A DNA stretch of 64,000 bases from Candidatus Caldarchaeum subterraneum (lineage in GTDB: Archaea; Thermoproteota; Nitrososphaeria_A; Caldarchaeales; Caldarchaeaceae), in assembly GCA_937934305.1 (NCBI GenBank), contig CALHAG010000009.1, positions 1-64,000 on the forward strand, given 5' to 3'. Shown here one piece after another: positions 18,317 to 27,090 of this stretch. Position 1 is the first letter of the stretch; every line of letters begins with the position of its first letter. The translations under genes and the position numbers were made by a program. A model generated the notes under the pieces. That model ran no database searches, was not told the origin of the DNA, and was given only the letters and a program-made list of their open reading frames with translations.

Positions 18317-20785
18317 ATGACAACACAGCCTTACCTAAAGGCTGGAAGAGACTTCGCTTTTCCCGATTACAGGCCAAGATACCCGCGTCAAACAAGCTTC
18401 AAGATAAACCACTACCGTCTCGAACTCAAAGTCGACATAGAGGACAGGAGAGTGGATGGTTATGCGGAGCTTAGGCTGACCAGTAACGAGTCGGTGGTGG
18501 AGCTCGACGCCGTCGATTTCCAGATTCTCGAGGTTACTGGTGTCAAAGAGAAAAACTATGACGGAAAAGTACTAACTCTCTGTTTCGATGGAGCTGGTGA
18601 AAAAGTTGTTGGAATAAGGTACAGGGCTTGGCCGAGGACGGGTGTCCATTTTGTGGAGAAGGAGAGAGGTTATGGTTTCCCATTCGTATGGAGCCATGGC
18701 GAACCCGAGTATCACAGAAACTGGATACCAATCTACGACTATCCCAACATGAAGTTCACCACAGAGCTTTTGGTAACTGTTCCCCAGCCGCTTGAAGTCG
18801 TCTCCAACGGCGAGCTGTTGAGGAAGATGGACAACGGAGACGGCACATCCACTTTCCACTGGTTAATGGATAAGCCTCATCCGGCATACCTCATCAGCTT
18901 CGTGGCGGGAGTGTTTGACAAAGCTGAGGAGACTGTTGACGGCGTCCGCCTCGAATACTATGTTCCGAGAGGCTTTGGAAAACTGATGAAAAACTCTTTC
19001 ACCAAAACCGCTGACATAATCAGGTTTTTCAGCAATTACCTGAATTATCCCTACCCCTTCAAAGTCTATCGGCAGGTCTGTGTGCCAGAGTTTGTTGTAG
19101 GCGGCATGGAGAACACAACAGCCACAACCCTGACAGACCTCACCCTCCACGACGACCATGCGCACATGGATTTCAGCAGCGACCCGCTCGTCGCCCATGA
19201 GGCAGCGCACCAGTGGTTCGGAGACCTTGTCACCTGCCGAGACTGGTCACACATCTGGCTCAACGAATCCTTCGCAACATACCTCGAAAACCTCTACCTC
19301 AGGCATGACAAAGGAAACGACGAGTTTCTATACGAGCTCTACAACGACCTCAAATCCTATCTCGACGAATACAAACGCCGATACTCCAGGCCCGTAGTCT
19401 TTCGAGTATACAAGTACCCGGAGGAGCTTTTCGACAGACATGCATACCCAAAAGGGGGGCTGGTGCTTCACACCATCAAAAACATAGTGGGTGAGGAAAG
19501 TTTCCGCAAAGCATTGAACCTGTTTCTGACGCGTCACCAATACTCAAACGCAGACACAGAGGATTTGCGGAAGGCCCTCGAGGAATCATCGGGCATGATG
19601 CTGGAGAAGGTGTTTGAGCAGCTTGTGTATTCGGCGGGGCATCCAGTGGTCAAGGTAAGCTATCGATGGGAGCCTGAAACAAACCTGTTCAAGATAAGCT
19701 TTAAGCAGGTCCAGGGAGAGGATTCTCCCGAAACCTATGGACTCAGCCTGGATGTTGTAATTCACTCCAGTGGAGAAAAGATCGAGAGAAAAATATCTCT
19801 TGAGGAGCGTGAAACAACGCTTTTCCTATCCATGAAAAACAGACCAGACCATGTCTGTGTAGACCCTGAGCTCAAGGTTTTACGTGTCCTCGAGGTGGAG
19901 AGGCCGCTTGAAGAGGCTCTCACAATGGTTGAGAAATGTGAAAGCGTTGTCTGCCGGATAGAGATGATTGACTCGCTGGCAAAACATGGTGGACGTAGGG
20001 TTGTCGAGGTGTTGGAGAGAGTTGTCTCATGTGACCCGTTTTGGGGAGTTTCATACAAAGCCGCTAAGGCTCTCGGGGAGATTAAGACTGAGGAAGCGAA
20101 GGCAGCTCTCCTCCGTGTCCTCGAAAAAGTCAAGCATCCGAAAATCCGCAGGGGAATAGTGGAAGCTCTCGGCTCCTTCGAAAAAGACACAGAGGTGATG
20201 AGGATGTTGGCAAAAGTGGTTGAAGATTCGAGCGAGTCATATTATGTTAGACAGGCTGCGTCAATTTCACTCGGGCGGCTTAAGCTCGAGGACGCGGTTC
20301 CGGTTCTCATCAAGGCCCTTGACTACCCATCACACGCACATGTTATCCCATCCGGCGCAGTCCAGGGATTGGCTGAAACAGGCTTGGATAAAGTCTATGA
20401 ACATGTTTCTAAGAGAACTGAAAAAAGCTATCCGACGCCAGTTCGAGTATCAGCGACCGTGGCTCTCGCAAAATTCCCAGAAAAACGCGAAACATACACC
20501 TTGCTCGAAAAGTTGTCAGAAGACAGTAACGAGCGTGTTCGCCACGCGGTCGTCGCCGCCGCTCGGGAGATGATGGACCCAAGGCTTCTCCCCATGCTCG
20601 ACAAAATGGCTGAGAAGGATTTGAATGAGAGGGTGAGACGGAGCGCAAGGGAAGTCTCTAAAAAGATTAGAGACCATCTCGAGAAAGGCGTCGAATACAA
20701 GTCGCTGCGAGAGGAGCTTGAGAAAATAAGGGAGGAGAATAGGCGGCTGGCTGAGAGGCTTTACAGAGTTGAGGGCAAGGTTTAA
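18317..20785 (+). CDS. M1-family aminopeptidase with C-terminal HEAT repeats and coiled coil
   Basis: GGMENTTATTL; HExxH zinc motif VAHEAAHQWFGDLVTCRDWSHIWLNESFATYLE; C-terminal HEAT-like repeats (AAKALGEIKTEEAKAALLRVL, AASISLGRLKLEDAVPVLIKAL). Confidence 0.93.
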   Translation: MTTQPYLKAGRDFAFPDYRPRYPRQTSFKINHYRLELKVDIEDRRVDGYAELRLTSNESVVELDAVDFQILEVTGVKEKNYDGKVLTLCFDGAGEKVVGIRYRAWPRTGVHFVEKERGYGFPFVWSHGEPEYHRNWIPIYDYPNMKFTTELLVTVPQPLEVVSNGELLRKMDNGDGTSTFHWLMDKPHPAYLISFVAGVFDKAEETVDGVRLEYYVPRGFGKLMKNSFTKTADIIRFFSNYLNYPYPFKVYRQVCVPEFVVGGMENTTATTLTDLTLHDDHAHMDFSSDPLVAHEAAHQWFGDLVTCRDWSHIWLNESFATYLENLYLRHDKGNDEFLYELYNDLKSYLDEYKRRYSRPVVFRVYKYPEELFDRHAYPKGGLVLHTIKNIVGEESFRKALNLFLTRHQYSNADTEDLRKALEESSGMMLEKVFEQLVYSAGHPVVKVSYRWEPETNLFKISFKQVQGEDSPETYGLSLDVVIHSSGEKIERKISLEERETTLFLSMKNRPDHVCVDPELKVLRVLEVERPLEEALTMVEKCESVVCRIEMIDSLAKHGGRRVVEVLERVVSCDPFWGVSYKAAKALGEIKTEEAKAALLRVLEKVKHPKIRRGIVEALGSFEKDTEVMRMLAKVVEDSSESYYVRQAASISLGRLKLEDAVPVLIKALDYPSHAHVIPSGAVQGLAETGLDKVYEHVSKRTEKSYPTPVRVSATVALAKFPEKRETYTLLEKLSEDSNERVRHAVVAAAREMMDPRLLPMLDKMAEKDLNERVRRSAREVSKKIRDHLEKGVEYKSLREELEKIREENRRLAERLYRVEGKV

Positions 20786-20812
20786 CAGCTTCATCCAAGT
20801 TTCATGGCTCGG

Positions 20813-20868
20813 CGGCGATGATGAACAGAAACGCTTGAAAAGTGATAGCCTCTGGGGTATCTGAGCCG
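20813..20868 (+). ncRNA. Candidate C/D box sRNA
   Basis: C box ATGATGA (20818-20824), D box CTGA (20861-20864), degenerate D'/C' (TTGA ~20835-20838, GTGATA ~20842-20847), terminal stem cggc/gccg; lies in the gap between two genes. Confidence 0.5.
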
Positions 20869-21252
20869 CTAAACCAGCGTCTCCACAGACTCGACAATAT
20901 CCCTGACTGTTATCATGCCCACAAGGTTGTTGTCCCTGTCGACTACGGGGAGATGTCTAATGTTGTTAGAAACCATTATGTTTTTTGCCTCGTTCAGAGA
21001 AGCATCCTCCCTAACAACGATAACATCACGCGTCATGTATTCGCTGATTTTCGAGTCATAGTCGACACGTAGCGCAAAGAACTTCACGAAATCTTTCTCG
21101 GTAACTATGCCCACGACTTTTCCATCAGAGACAACCACGACGCTGCTCACCTTATACTGAATCATTTTCTCCGCAATATCGGAAAGCTTTTCCTCACCTT
21201 TTGCCGTGACGAGCCGACGGGACATTATTTCTGAAACCTTTACCCCAAGCAA
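20869..21252 (-). CDS. Tandem CBS-domain protein
   Basis: VSEIMSRRLVTAKGEEKLSDIAEKMIQYKVSSVVVVSDGKVVGIVTEKDFVK... and second CBS repeat ISEYMTRDVIVV... Confidence 0.9.
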   Translation of the reverse strand: MLGVKVSEIMSRRLVTAKGEEKLSDIAEKMIQYKVSSVVVVSDGKVVGIVTEKDFVKFFALRVDYDSKISEYMTRDVIVVREDASLNEAKNIMVSNNIRHLPVVDRDNNLVGMITVRDIVESVETLV

Positions 21253-21286
21253 CCCAACATATTACACTTTTTGGCCAATAAATCAT

Positions 21287-22081
21287 TTACTCCAGTGTAA
21301 GGAGGCTAGGTAGTTCAGCAAGGCTGTCTACAACCATGTCTGCCATGGATGTCTTGTCTTTGAAGAGCTCAAAGGCACCGGTTTTCACAAGTATGCATCG
21401 AGCCCCCACAGCCCTTGCCGCCGCGACGTCGGTGTCGACACGGTCACCTACAAAAACCACCTCCGAAGCCTGTAGACCAAGAGTCTCCAAAGCCATCCGA
21501 GAGGAGATGACCGATGGCTTTCCCACTGAAACCGGTGTCACTCCAGTGGCGGCTGAAAGCATGGCTATGATCGAGCCCGCGCCCGGCATAAACCCTTCCT
21601 CTGTGGGATAGATGTTGTCGAGGTTTGTTGCTATGAATTTTGCACCATTCCTTATAGCTTGTGAGGCGTCGGCGGCTTTCTGATAAGTGAATTGTCTGTC
21701 CAGACCTGCTATCACGTAATCGGCCAACTTCCATTGGCTGTGCTCTATGACCTGCAGCCCCAGTTGCAGAGCCTCTCCAGATATGCCCTCTTCCCCCACC
21801 ACAAGCACATTGGCCCTTGGATGCTCTGTTGCCACATACTTGGACGCGAGATAACCAGATGTCAAAATCTCTGAGACAGAGGCATGGATGCCCATGCGGC
21901 TTAGCTTCTCAATGTACTGGGTTCTTGTCATGGTGGAGTTGTTTGTCATGAAAACCAGCTTCAGCTTTTTTCGGAGTTTGTTGACGGCTTCGGGTGCGCC
22001 TGGAAGCGGCTTGGAGCCGATGTAGATTGTGCCGTCCATGTCGAGGACGAGGCCTTTCACTTTTTCCAGCGTTATCTTCAC
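21287..22081 (-). CDS. HAD-superfamily sugar/nucleotide phosphatase (NagD-like)
   Basis: VKGLVLDMDGTIYIGSKPLPGAPEAVNKLRK, FMTNNSTMTRTQYIEKL, FVGDRVDTDVAAARAVGARCILVKTG. Confidence 0.9.
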   Translation of the reverse strand: MKITLEKVKGLVLDMDGTIYIGSKPLPGAPEAVNKLRKKLKLVFMTNNSTMTRTQYIEKLSRMGIHASVSEILTSGYLASKYVATEHPRANVLVVGEEGISGEALQLGLQVIEHSQWKLADYVIAGLDRQFTYQKAADASQAIRNGAKFIATNLDNIYPTEEGFMPGAGSIIAMLSAATGVTPVSVGKPSVISSRMALETLGLQASEVVFVGDRVDTDVAAARAVGARCILVKTGAFELFKDKTSMADMVVDSLAELPSLLTLE

Positions 22082-22088
22082 CCCTCTG

Positions 22089-22538
22089 TTAGACGCTTTC
22101 TTTAACGGCCGCGAGGGAAACGCATGTAACCGTTTTCCCTACCCCCGACATGTTTCTTATTTTGTCGACGACGAGGGAGCCTATGGACTGCATAGACTCG
22201 GACCTCACTTTCACTATGATATCCCATTCACCTGTTATGACATGTGCCTCCACCACCTCCGGAAGCTTCGCGATGTCTTCAGCCAGTTTCTTCTGCGATG
22301 TTGTTCCCTGCTGAAATGATACGAGGACAAAGGCTGTGGCGGGTTTGCCCAGCTTAGAATGGTCAAGCTGAACTGTGAACTTCTTAATCACGCCCAGCTG
22401 CTTAAGTCGCTTAATTCTCTCCTGAACAGTTGTGCGCGGCATCTTAACCTTCGCCGCTATGGCTGAAACCGTCTGTTCAGCATCTTCCACAAGCTCCTGA
22501 AGTATTTTGAGGTCCTTTTCATCAAGTTCTGTTGACAT
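22089..22538 (-). CDS. Lrp/AsnC-family transcriptional regulator
   Basis: LDEKDLKILQELVEDAEQTVSAIAAKVKMPRTTVQERIKRLKQLGVIKKF HTH; C-terminal RAM domain. Confidence 0.9.
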   Translation of the reverse strand: MSTELDEKDLKILQELVEDAEQTVSAIAAKVKMPRTTVQERIKRLKQLGVIKKFTVQLDHSKLGKPATAFVLVSFQQGTTSQKKLAEDIAKLPEVVEAHVITGEWDIIVKVRSESMQSIGSLVVDKIRNMSGVGKTVTCVSLAAVKESV

Positions 22539-22649
22539 AATGACGATTAATCGTTAGGAGGGCTCTGTATTATTTTTGCTGTTGTTCGCTGTTTGTCGAA
22601 ACCTTTGTCTGCAAAAGCCTTTTAATAGGGCTGGGAGAACCAATTCAAC

Positions 22650-23696
22650 ATGCCGAAGATAAGAGACGCAGCTATTCACGGTTATGGTTGCTATCTTCCA
22701 AGGTATAGAATATCCGGCGAGGAGATAGCAAGGGTATGGGGTAAATCCTCCGCCGAGCTGCCTGTCAAGGAGAAGGCGGTGGCGGGGTTGGATGAGGACA
22801 CTATCACTATGGCTGCGGAGGCCGCGCGAATGGCTCTGGTTCGGGCCGGTGTAGAGCCTTCCAGGGTTCAGGCGGTTCACGTCGGAACTGAGTCCAAGCC
22901 CTACGCCGTTAAGCCATCTGGTACGCTGGTCGCAGAAATCTTGGGAGTATCCCGCCATGTAACCACCGCCGATTTCGAGTTCGCCTGCAAAGCAGGGACA
23001 GAGGCTATGCAGATGGTTACTGCTCTTGTCGAGACAGGTCGGATTGAGTTCGGGCTTGCCATAGGGGCTGATACGGCGCAGGGAAGACCTGGTGACGCCC
23101 TTGAATACACCGCGGCAAGCGGGGCCGCCGCTTACCTCATAGGCCGCAACGGCTCAGACTGTGTGGCGAAATTCGAATACTCAACATCATACGTGTCTGA
23201 CACTCCAGACTTCTGGAGAAGAAGCTATGAACGGTATCCTATGCATGGGTCCCGATTCACCGGCGAGCCAGCCTACTTCCACCACACATTATCCGCTTTA
23301 AAGACCGTGCTCGAGGAAAACGGTTTCACCATCAACGACATAGACTATTTTGTTTTCCACCAGCCGAACGTAAAATTCCCCTTTGCGGTGTCAAAGATAC
23401 TCTCCATTCCTATGGAGAAGGTAAAGCCCGGGATTGTTGCAGACGTGGTGGGTAACACTTACGCCGCTTGTTCTATGATTGGGCTTGCAAAGGTCTTAGA
23501 CATAGCTAAGCCGGGGCAGCGTATAGTTATGACCTCTTATGGCTCGGGAGCTGGAAGCGACTCATTCGTGTTAACCGTGTGTGACGGGGTTGAGGAGAAA
23601 CGTGGCAGAGGACCGAGTTTCAGCCAACTTCTCAGCCGCAGAAGGCCGATAGATTACTCGACCTATCTCAAGTTCAGGGATAAGCTAAGGGTGTAG
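22650..23696 (+). CDS. Hydroxymethylglutaryl-CoA synthase
   Basis: IHGYGCYLPRYRISGEEIARVWGK; EFACKAGTEAMQM (catalytic Cys); FHQPNVKFPFAVSKIL; first gene of archaeal HMGS-thiolase-DUF35 operon. Confidence 0.92.
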   Translation: MPKIRDAAIHGYGCYLPRYRISGEEIARVWGKSSAELPVKEKAVAGLDEDTITMAAEAARMALVRAGVEPSRVQAVHVGTESKPYAVKPSGTLVAEILGVSRHVTTADFEFACKAGTEAMQMVTALVETGRIEFGLAIGADTAQGRPGDALEYTAASGAAAYLIGRNGSDCVAKFEYSTSYVSDTPDFWRRSYERYPMHGSRFTGEPAYFHHTLSALKTVLEENGFTINDIDYFVFHQPNVKFPFAVSKILSIPMEKVKPGIVADVVGNTYAACSMIGLAKVLDIAKPGQRIVMTSYGSGAGSDSFVLTVCDGVEEKRGRGPSFSQLLSRRRPIDYSTYLKFRDKLRV

Positions 23697-23700
23697 CGGG

Positions 23701-24855
23701 TTGCGGGCTGTACTGGTCGGAGCGGGGTTGACGAAGGTGGATGAGCACTGGGACAAAGGCTTGACAGAGCTTATGGCGGAGGCCTCTCTTCAAGCACTCG
23801 ACTCAGCGGGCGTTTCAACAGTCGACGCGGTATATGTGTCAAACGCTTTCGGGCAAATCCTGCAGGAGCAGTCCAACATAGGAGCATATGTAGCGGAGGA
23901 GCTTGGTATGAGAGGTGTCGCTGCCTCAAGGTTTGAGGCAGGCGGGGCCTCTGGCTTGGTCGCTGTGATAGCCGCTGTCGCGGCGGTTTCATCCGGTCTA
24001 TACAAATCTGTTCTCGTCGTCGGCGGCGAGAAAATGTCTGAGGCAACCTCGGAGGATTATGTGTCGCTGCTCACAACGGAGGAGCCGGCCGAAACAGTTG
24101 CATCACTTGGGGTGACGCAACTGGCCGAGGCCGCTCTTCTTTACAAAGAGTATCTAAAACGCAACCGGCTGGAGCATGAAGATGTTGCATACTTCTCAGT
24201 TCTTAGTCATGAGCATTCTCAAACAGCTCCGCATGCTCAGTATCAGTTTAAAATCACCCTCGACAACGTGGTAAACTCGCCCATAGTGGCCGACCCCATT
24301 AGACGACTCGAGACAACCGCTCCAGCAGACGGAGCGGCAGCGGTTATAATCACTTCAAGGGAAACGGCCCTAAAAACCGACGGCTACAAGGCCGTCGTTT
24401 CAGGGATTGGCGCCGCCACCGACTATCCCTCGGCACTCGACCGCGAGGACCCTCTGTGGCTTAGTAGCTTGTCTCTGGCTTCTCAGAGAGCTTTGGAGAT
24501 GGCGGGGAGAAAGGTGTCCGAACTAGATTTTCTTGAGGTTCATGACAGCTATAGCTTATTGTCGCCGCTTTCGCTTGAGGCTATTGGGTTAGCTGAGGCC
24601 GGTGAACCCTGTCATCTTGCCCGCAAAGGTTGGTGGACGTTATCCGGTGAAGTGCCTGTCAACACCTTCGGTGGCTTGAAGGGCCGCGGAAACCCGGTTG
24701 GGGCCTCCGGTCTATACGCCTTGGTCGAAAGCTATCTTCAACTAACTGGACGCGCTGGAAAAAATCAGGTCGACCATGCGAAGGTAGGGATGGTGACCTC
24801 GATGGCGGGTCTTGGCTCACTTTCGGCGGCGGCCGTCGTGGAGGAGTGGGTGTAG
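23701..24855 (+). CDS. Acetyl-CoA acetyltransferase (thiolase)
   Basis: Thiolase fold; EVHDSYSLLSPLSLEAIGL; VNTFGGLKGRGNPVGASGLYALVE; downstream of HMGS. Confidence 0.9.
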   Translation: MRAVLVGAGLTKVDEHWDKGLTELMAEASLQALDSAGVSTVDAVYVSNAFGQILQEQSNIGAYVAEELGMRGVAASRFEAGGASGLVAVIAAVAAVSSGLYKSVLVVGGEKMSEATSEDYVSLLTTEEPAETVASLGVTQLAEAALLYKEYLKRNRLEHEDVAYFSVLSHEHSQTAPHAQYQFKITLDNVVNSPIVADPIRRLETTAPADGAAAVIITSRETALKTDGYKAVVSGIGAATDYPSALDREDPLWLSSLSLASQRALEMAGRKVSELDFLEVHDSYSLLSPLSLEAIGLAEAGEPCHLARKGWWTLSGEVPVNTFGGLKGRGNPVGASGLYALVESYLQLTGRAGKNQVDHAKVGMVTSMAGLGSLSAAAVVEEWV

Positions 24856-24856
24856 T

Positions 24857-25255
24857 ATGTCGACGAGACCATCCTCCTACTGGCGTCTCCGCCCCTATCT
24901 CTACAGGCTTGAGGGAAACCGTTGCACACAATGCGGCCACTTTAACCCTCTCGCCCGAAAGATATGTAGAAAATGCGGCTCACGACGTCTCGAGCGAGAC
25001 AGGCTCGCCCACCGAGGTAAACTAAGACAATTTACTGTAATCTATCAGCCGCAGACAGGTTTTGAGAAAACTGTTCCATACGCGGTGGGATGGGTTGAGA
25101 TGTCTGATGGAACCCAGATAATGGGCCAGATTACAGACTGTGAACCATCGGAACTTTCAGTTGGCATGGATGTCGAAACGGTTGTCAGAAAAATACGTGT
25201 GGAAGGCGAGTCTAAGTTGATAGTTTACGGAGTAAAGTTTAGACCGGTGCTTTAG
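24857..25255 (+). CDS. DUF35 OB-fold acyl-CoA-associated zinc protein
   Basis: ATG at 24857 (track start 24812 overlaps thiolase); zinc ribbon CTQCGHFNPLARKICRKCGS; OB-fold YAVGWVEMSDGTQIMGQI. Confidence 0.88.
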   Translation: MSTRPSSYWRLRPYLYRLEGNRCTQCGHFNPLARKICRKCGSRRLERDRLAHRGKLRQFTVIYQPQTGFEKTVPYAVGWVEMSDGTQIMGQITDCEPSELSVGMDVETVVRKIRVEGESKLIVYGVKFRPVL

Positions 25256-26046
25256 CGGTTGGCGAGGCTTTTCCAGAGGAGAATCACGGCATACTCCCTT
25301 GGTATCGACTCTTGATGAGCTATTTTCTCAATCTCCGCCCTGGCCACTGCCTCGGCCCTCTGCCCATGTGAAAGAATGTATTTTTTCTTGATTTCTTCAA
25401 AGAGCTTGGCGGGCTCCTCTTTGTTAGTGGTTATGTCGGCTATGTTGCGTGGAAGGTCTGAAAGCTGTTTAACCATTTCCTCCACCATCTTCAGCCTGTT
25501 TCGTAGGCTTGCGAGCTTTTTCCGTAGCTCAGGTATCTTGGCCTCCAGCTCCTCTCTGATGCCCACGCCCTTATCAGAGCCCGAGTCCTTCTCCAGCTGC
25601 ATCGTGTTAAGCTCTATGCTTGACCAGATTAGCTCCTCCTCGACCTGCGCAAACTCCGAGCCTAAAGCCTCCTTCGCAGCTCTCAGCCTCTCCAAAACCT
25701 CTCCGCTTTTCTCCAGCAATGCGTTCCTTTTTTCAGCAAGCCTGCTCAATATGTTTCTCACCAACTGAGGCCTTAGTTCCTCCATCTTAATGCAGTAAAG
25801 CATGAAGTTACGGTCTAAACCGCGTAGGCGCTCGATTTCCCGCATCAGTTCGTCATACATCTTCAGGGCCTCGTCAAGCTCGTCGCCGACCGGCTGCTGT
25901 TGTACAGGCTCCTCGACAGGCTTCAAACTCACCTCTTTGACAGGTTGCTCCTCCTGTTGGGGTGTAGGGGGAACCACCTCTATGTCTGGAGAGGTTTCAG
26001 GCTTCTGCGGCGACGGCTTGATGCGGAGTACAATTTTCTTCGGCAA
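25252..26046 (-). CDS. Coiled-coil protein of unknown function, downstream of JAMM protease gene
   Basis: Pro/Gln-rich N-terminus, long coiled coil, C-terminal helical segment; same strand and 31 nt after the JAMM gene. Confidence 0.6.
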   Translation of the reverse strand: MPKKIVLRIKPSPQKPETSPDIEVVPPTPQQEEQPVKEVSLKPVEEPVQQQPVGDELDEALKMYDELMREIERLRGLDRNFMLYCIKMEELRPQLVRNILSRLAEKRNALLEKSGEVLERLRAAKEALGSEFAQVEEELIWSSIELNTMQLEKDSGSDKGVGIREELEAKIPELRKKLASLRNRLKMVEEMVKQLSDLPRNIADITTNKEEPAKLFEEIKKKYILSHGQRAEAVARAEIEKIAHQESIPREYAVILLWKSLANR

Positions 26047-26077
26047 CCTTCAGCGACCCCGTTTCGGCTGTTTTCCA

Positions 26078-26686
26078 TCATGCTCCAAATAGCTTTTTAG
26101 CTTTTCCCAGCAGCCCCTCCTGCTCATCTAACAAAGGCTTGTCCCTCGTCTTACCAGTGGACTCGCCGAAGATATGCATAAAGTCGAAGGTGCCTAATGC
26201 ATGGAGAGTGCTTTCAAGAAGTTTGGCCCGATGCACACCTATGCTCACAGGAAGGGAAACAACCTTCCCCTCTTTCGATATCTGGAAAACCTTGAACTTG
26301 AGAGACGAGATTCTACGTGTCTTAGCATACTCAACCGGGTCCACCACAAGCGCCACAGCCTTGCTAAACATGGCTTGGTATCTCTTCTGAGTGTCGATGT
26401 CAGTCGGCGAAAGAAAAACATCAAGCCCAGGATGCGAATGATACCATCCCACTATGTAGAGGTTCTTATCTGATTTGGAGAGTTCTTCTGCAACCCTTGC
26501 CATAACCATCTCGTCAAGCTGCACGTAAGCAGGTGTACCATACTGCTCACCCGTGACAGCGTCCCATATCTCGAGAACCTTCCCGGCCGATTTGCCGACC
26601 AGCAAGCCCGCCACCTCACGCTGAAGACTTGATGCAGCGTGTTTAACCACCTTCGCCAAGGCCAGCGGATAGATTCTTACACGCAT
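26078..26686 (-). CDS. JAMM/MPN+ metalloprotease, Rpn11-like deubiquitinase
   Basis: EVAGLLVGK...; JAMM motif WYHSHPGLDVFLSPTDIDTQ; divergent from Ubl-E2-E1 operon. Confidence 0.93.
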   Translation of the reverse strand: MRVRIYPLALAKVVKHAASSLQREVAGLLVGKSAGKVLEIWDAVTGEQYGTPAYVQLDEMVMARVAEELSKSDKNLYIVGWYHSHPGLDVFLSPTDIDTQKRYQAMFSKAVALVVDPVEYAKTRRISSLKFKVFQISKEGKVVSLPVSIGVHRAKLLESTLHALGTFDFMHIFGESTGKTRDKPLLDEQEGLLGKAKKLFGA

Positions 26687-26710
26687 TAGCAGACCATCGT
26701 CTTGGACGGT

Positions 26711-26718
26711 AATAAAAG
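26711..26718 (-). promoter_or_regulatory. Putative TATA box for JAMM gene
   Basis: aataaaag on + (cttttatt on -), ~25-32 nt upstream of start 26686. Confidence 0.4.
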
Positions 26719-26794
26719 TGACGCTGTGAGAAACATTGTTGAATATTACCGAGGTATTTTGTTTAATGGCTCGAGGTTTGACTTCTGGTTAATC

Positions 26795-26803
26795 CTTATA
26801 TAT
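26795..26803 (+). promoter_or_regulatory. Putative TATA box for Ubl operon
   Basis: ccttatatatg ~24-32 nt upstream of ATG 26827. Confidence 0.5.
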
Positions 26804-26826
26804 GCTGTGGTTGTGAGGAGTCCAGA

Positions 26827-27090
26827 ATGAAGATTAAGATTGTTCCCGCTGTCGGAGGAGGTTCACCCTTGGAGCTTGAGGTTGCTCCAAACGCCACCGT
26901 CGGAGCGGTTCGGACGAAGGTTTGCGCAATGAAAAAACTTCCACCCGACACCACCAGACTAACCTACAAGGGAAGAGCTCTCAAAGACACTGAAACTCTT
27001 GAGAGTCTCGGAGTTGCCGACGGAGACAAATTCGTACTCATCACTAGGACGGTGGGCGGATATGGAGAGCCAATACGTAGAGCTGCCTGA
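26827..27090 (+). CDS. Ubiquitin-like modifier precursor
   Basis: Beta-grasp pattern LELEVAPNATVGAVRTKVCAMKKLPPDTTRLTYKGRALKDTETLESLGVADGDKFVLITRTVGG then 9-residue tail YGEPIRRAA after diglycine. Confidence 0.95.
   Translation: MKIKIVPAVGGGSPLELEVAPNATVGAVRTKVCAMKKLPPDTTRLTYKGRALKDTETLESLGVADGDKFVLITRTVGGYGEPIRRAA

Noticed and set aside
25252-26046. Possible ESCRT-III/CdvB (Snf7) homolog next to the ubiquitin genes
   Set aside because: Coiled-coil and charged, but no Snf7-specific pattern recognisable by eye; left as unknown pending HHpred.
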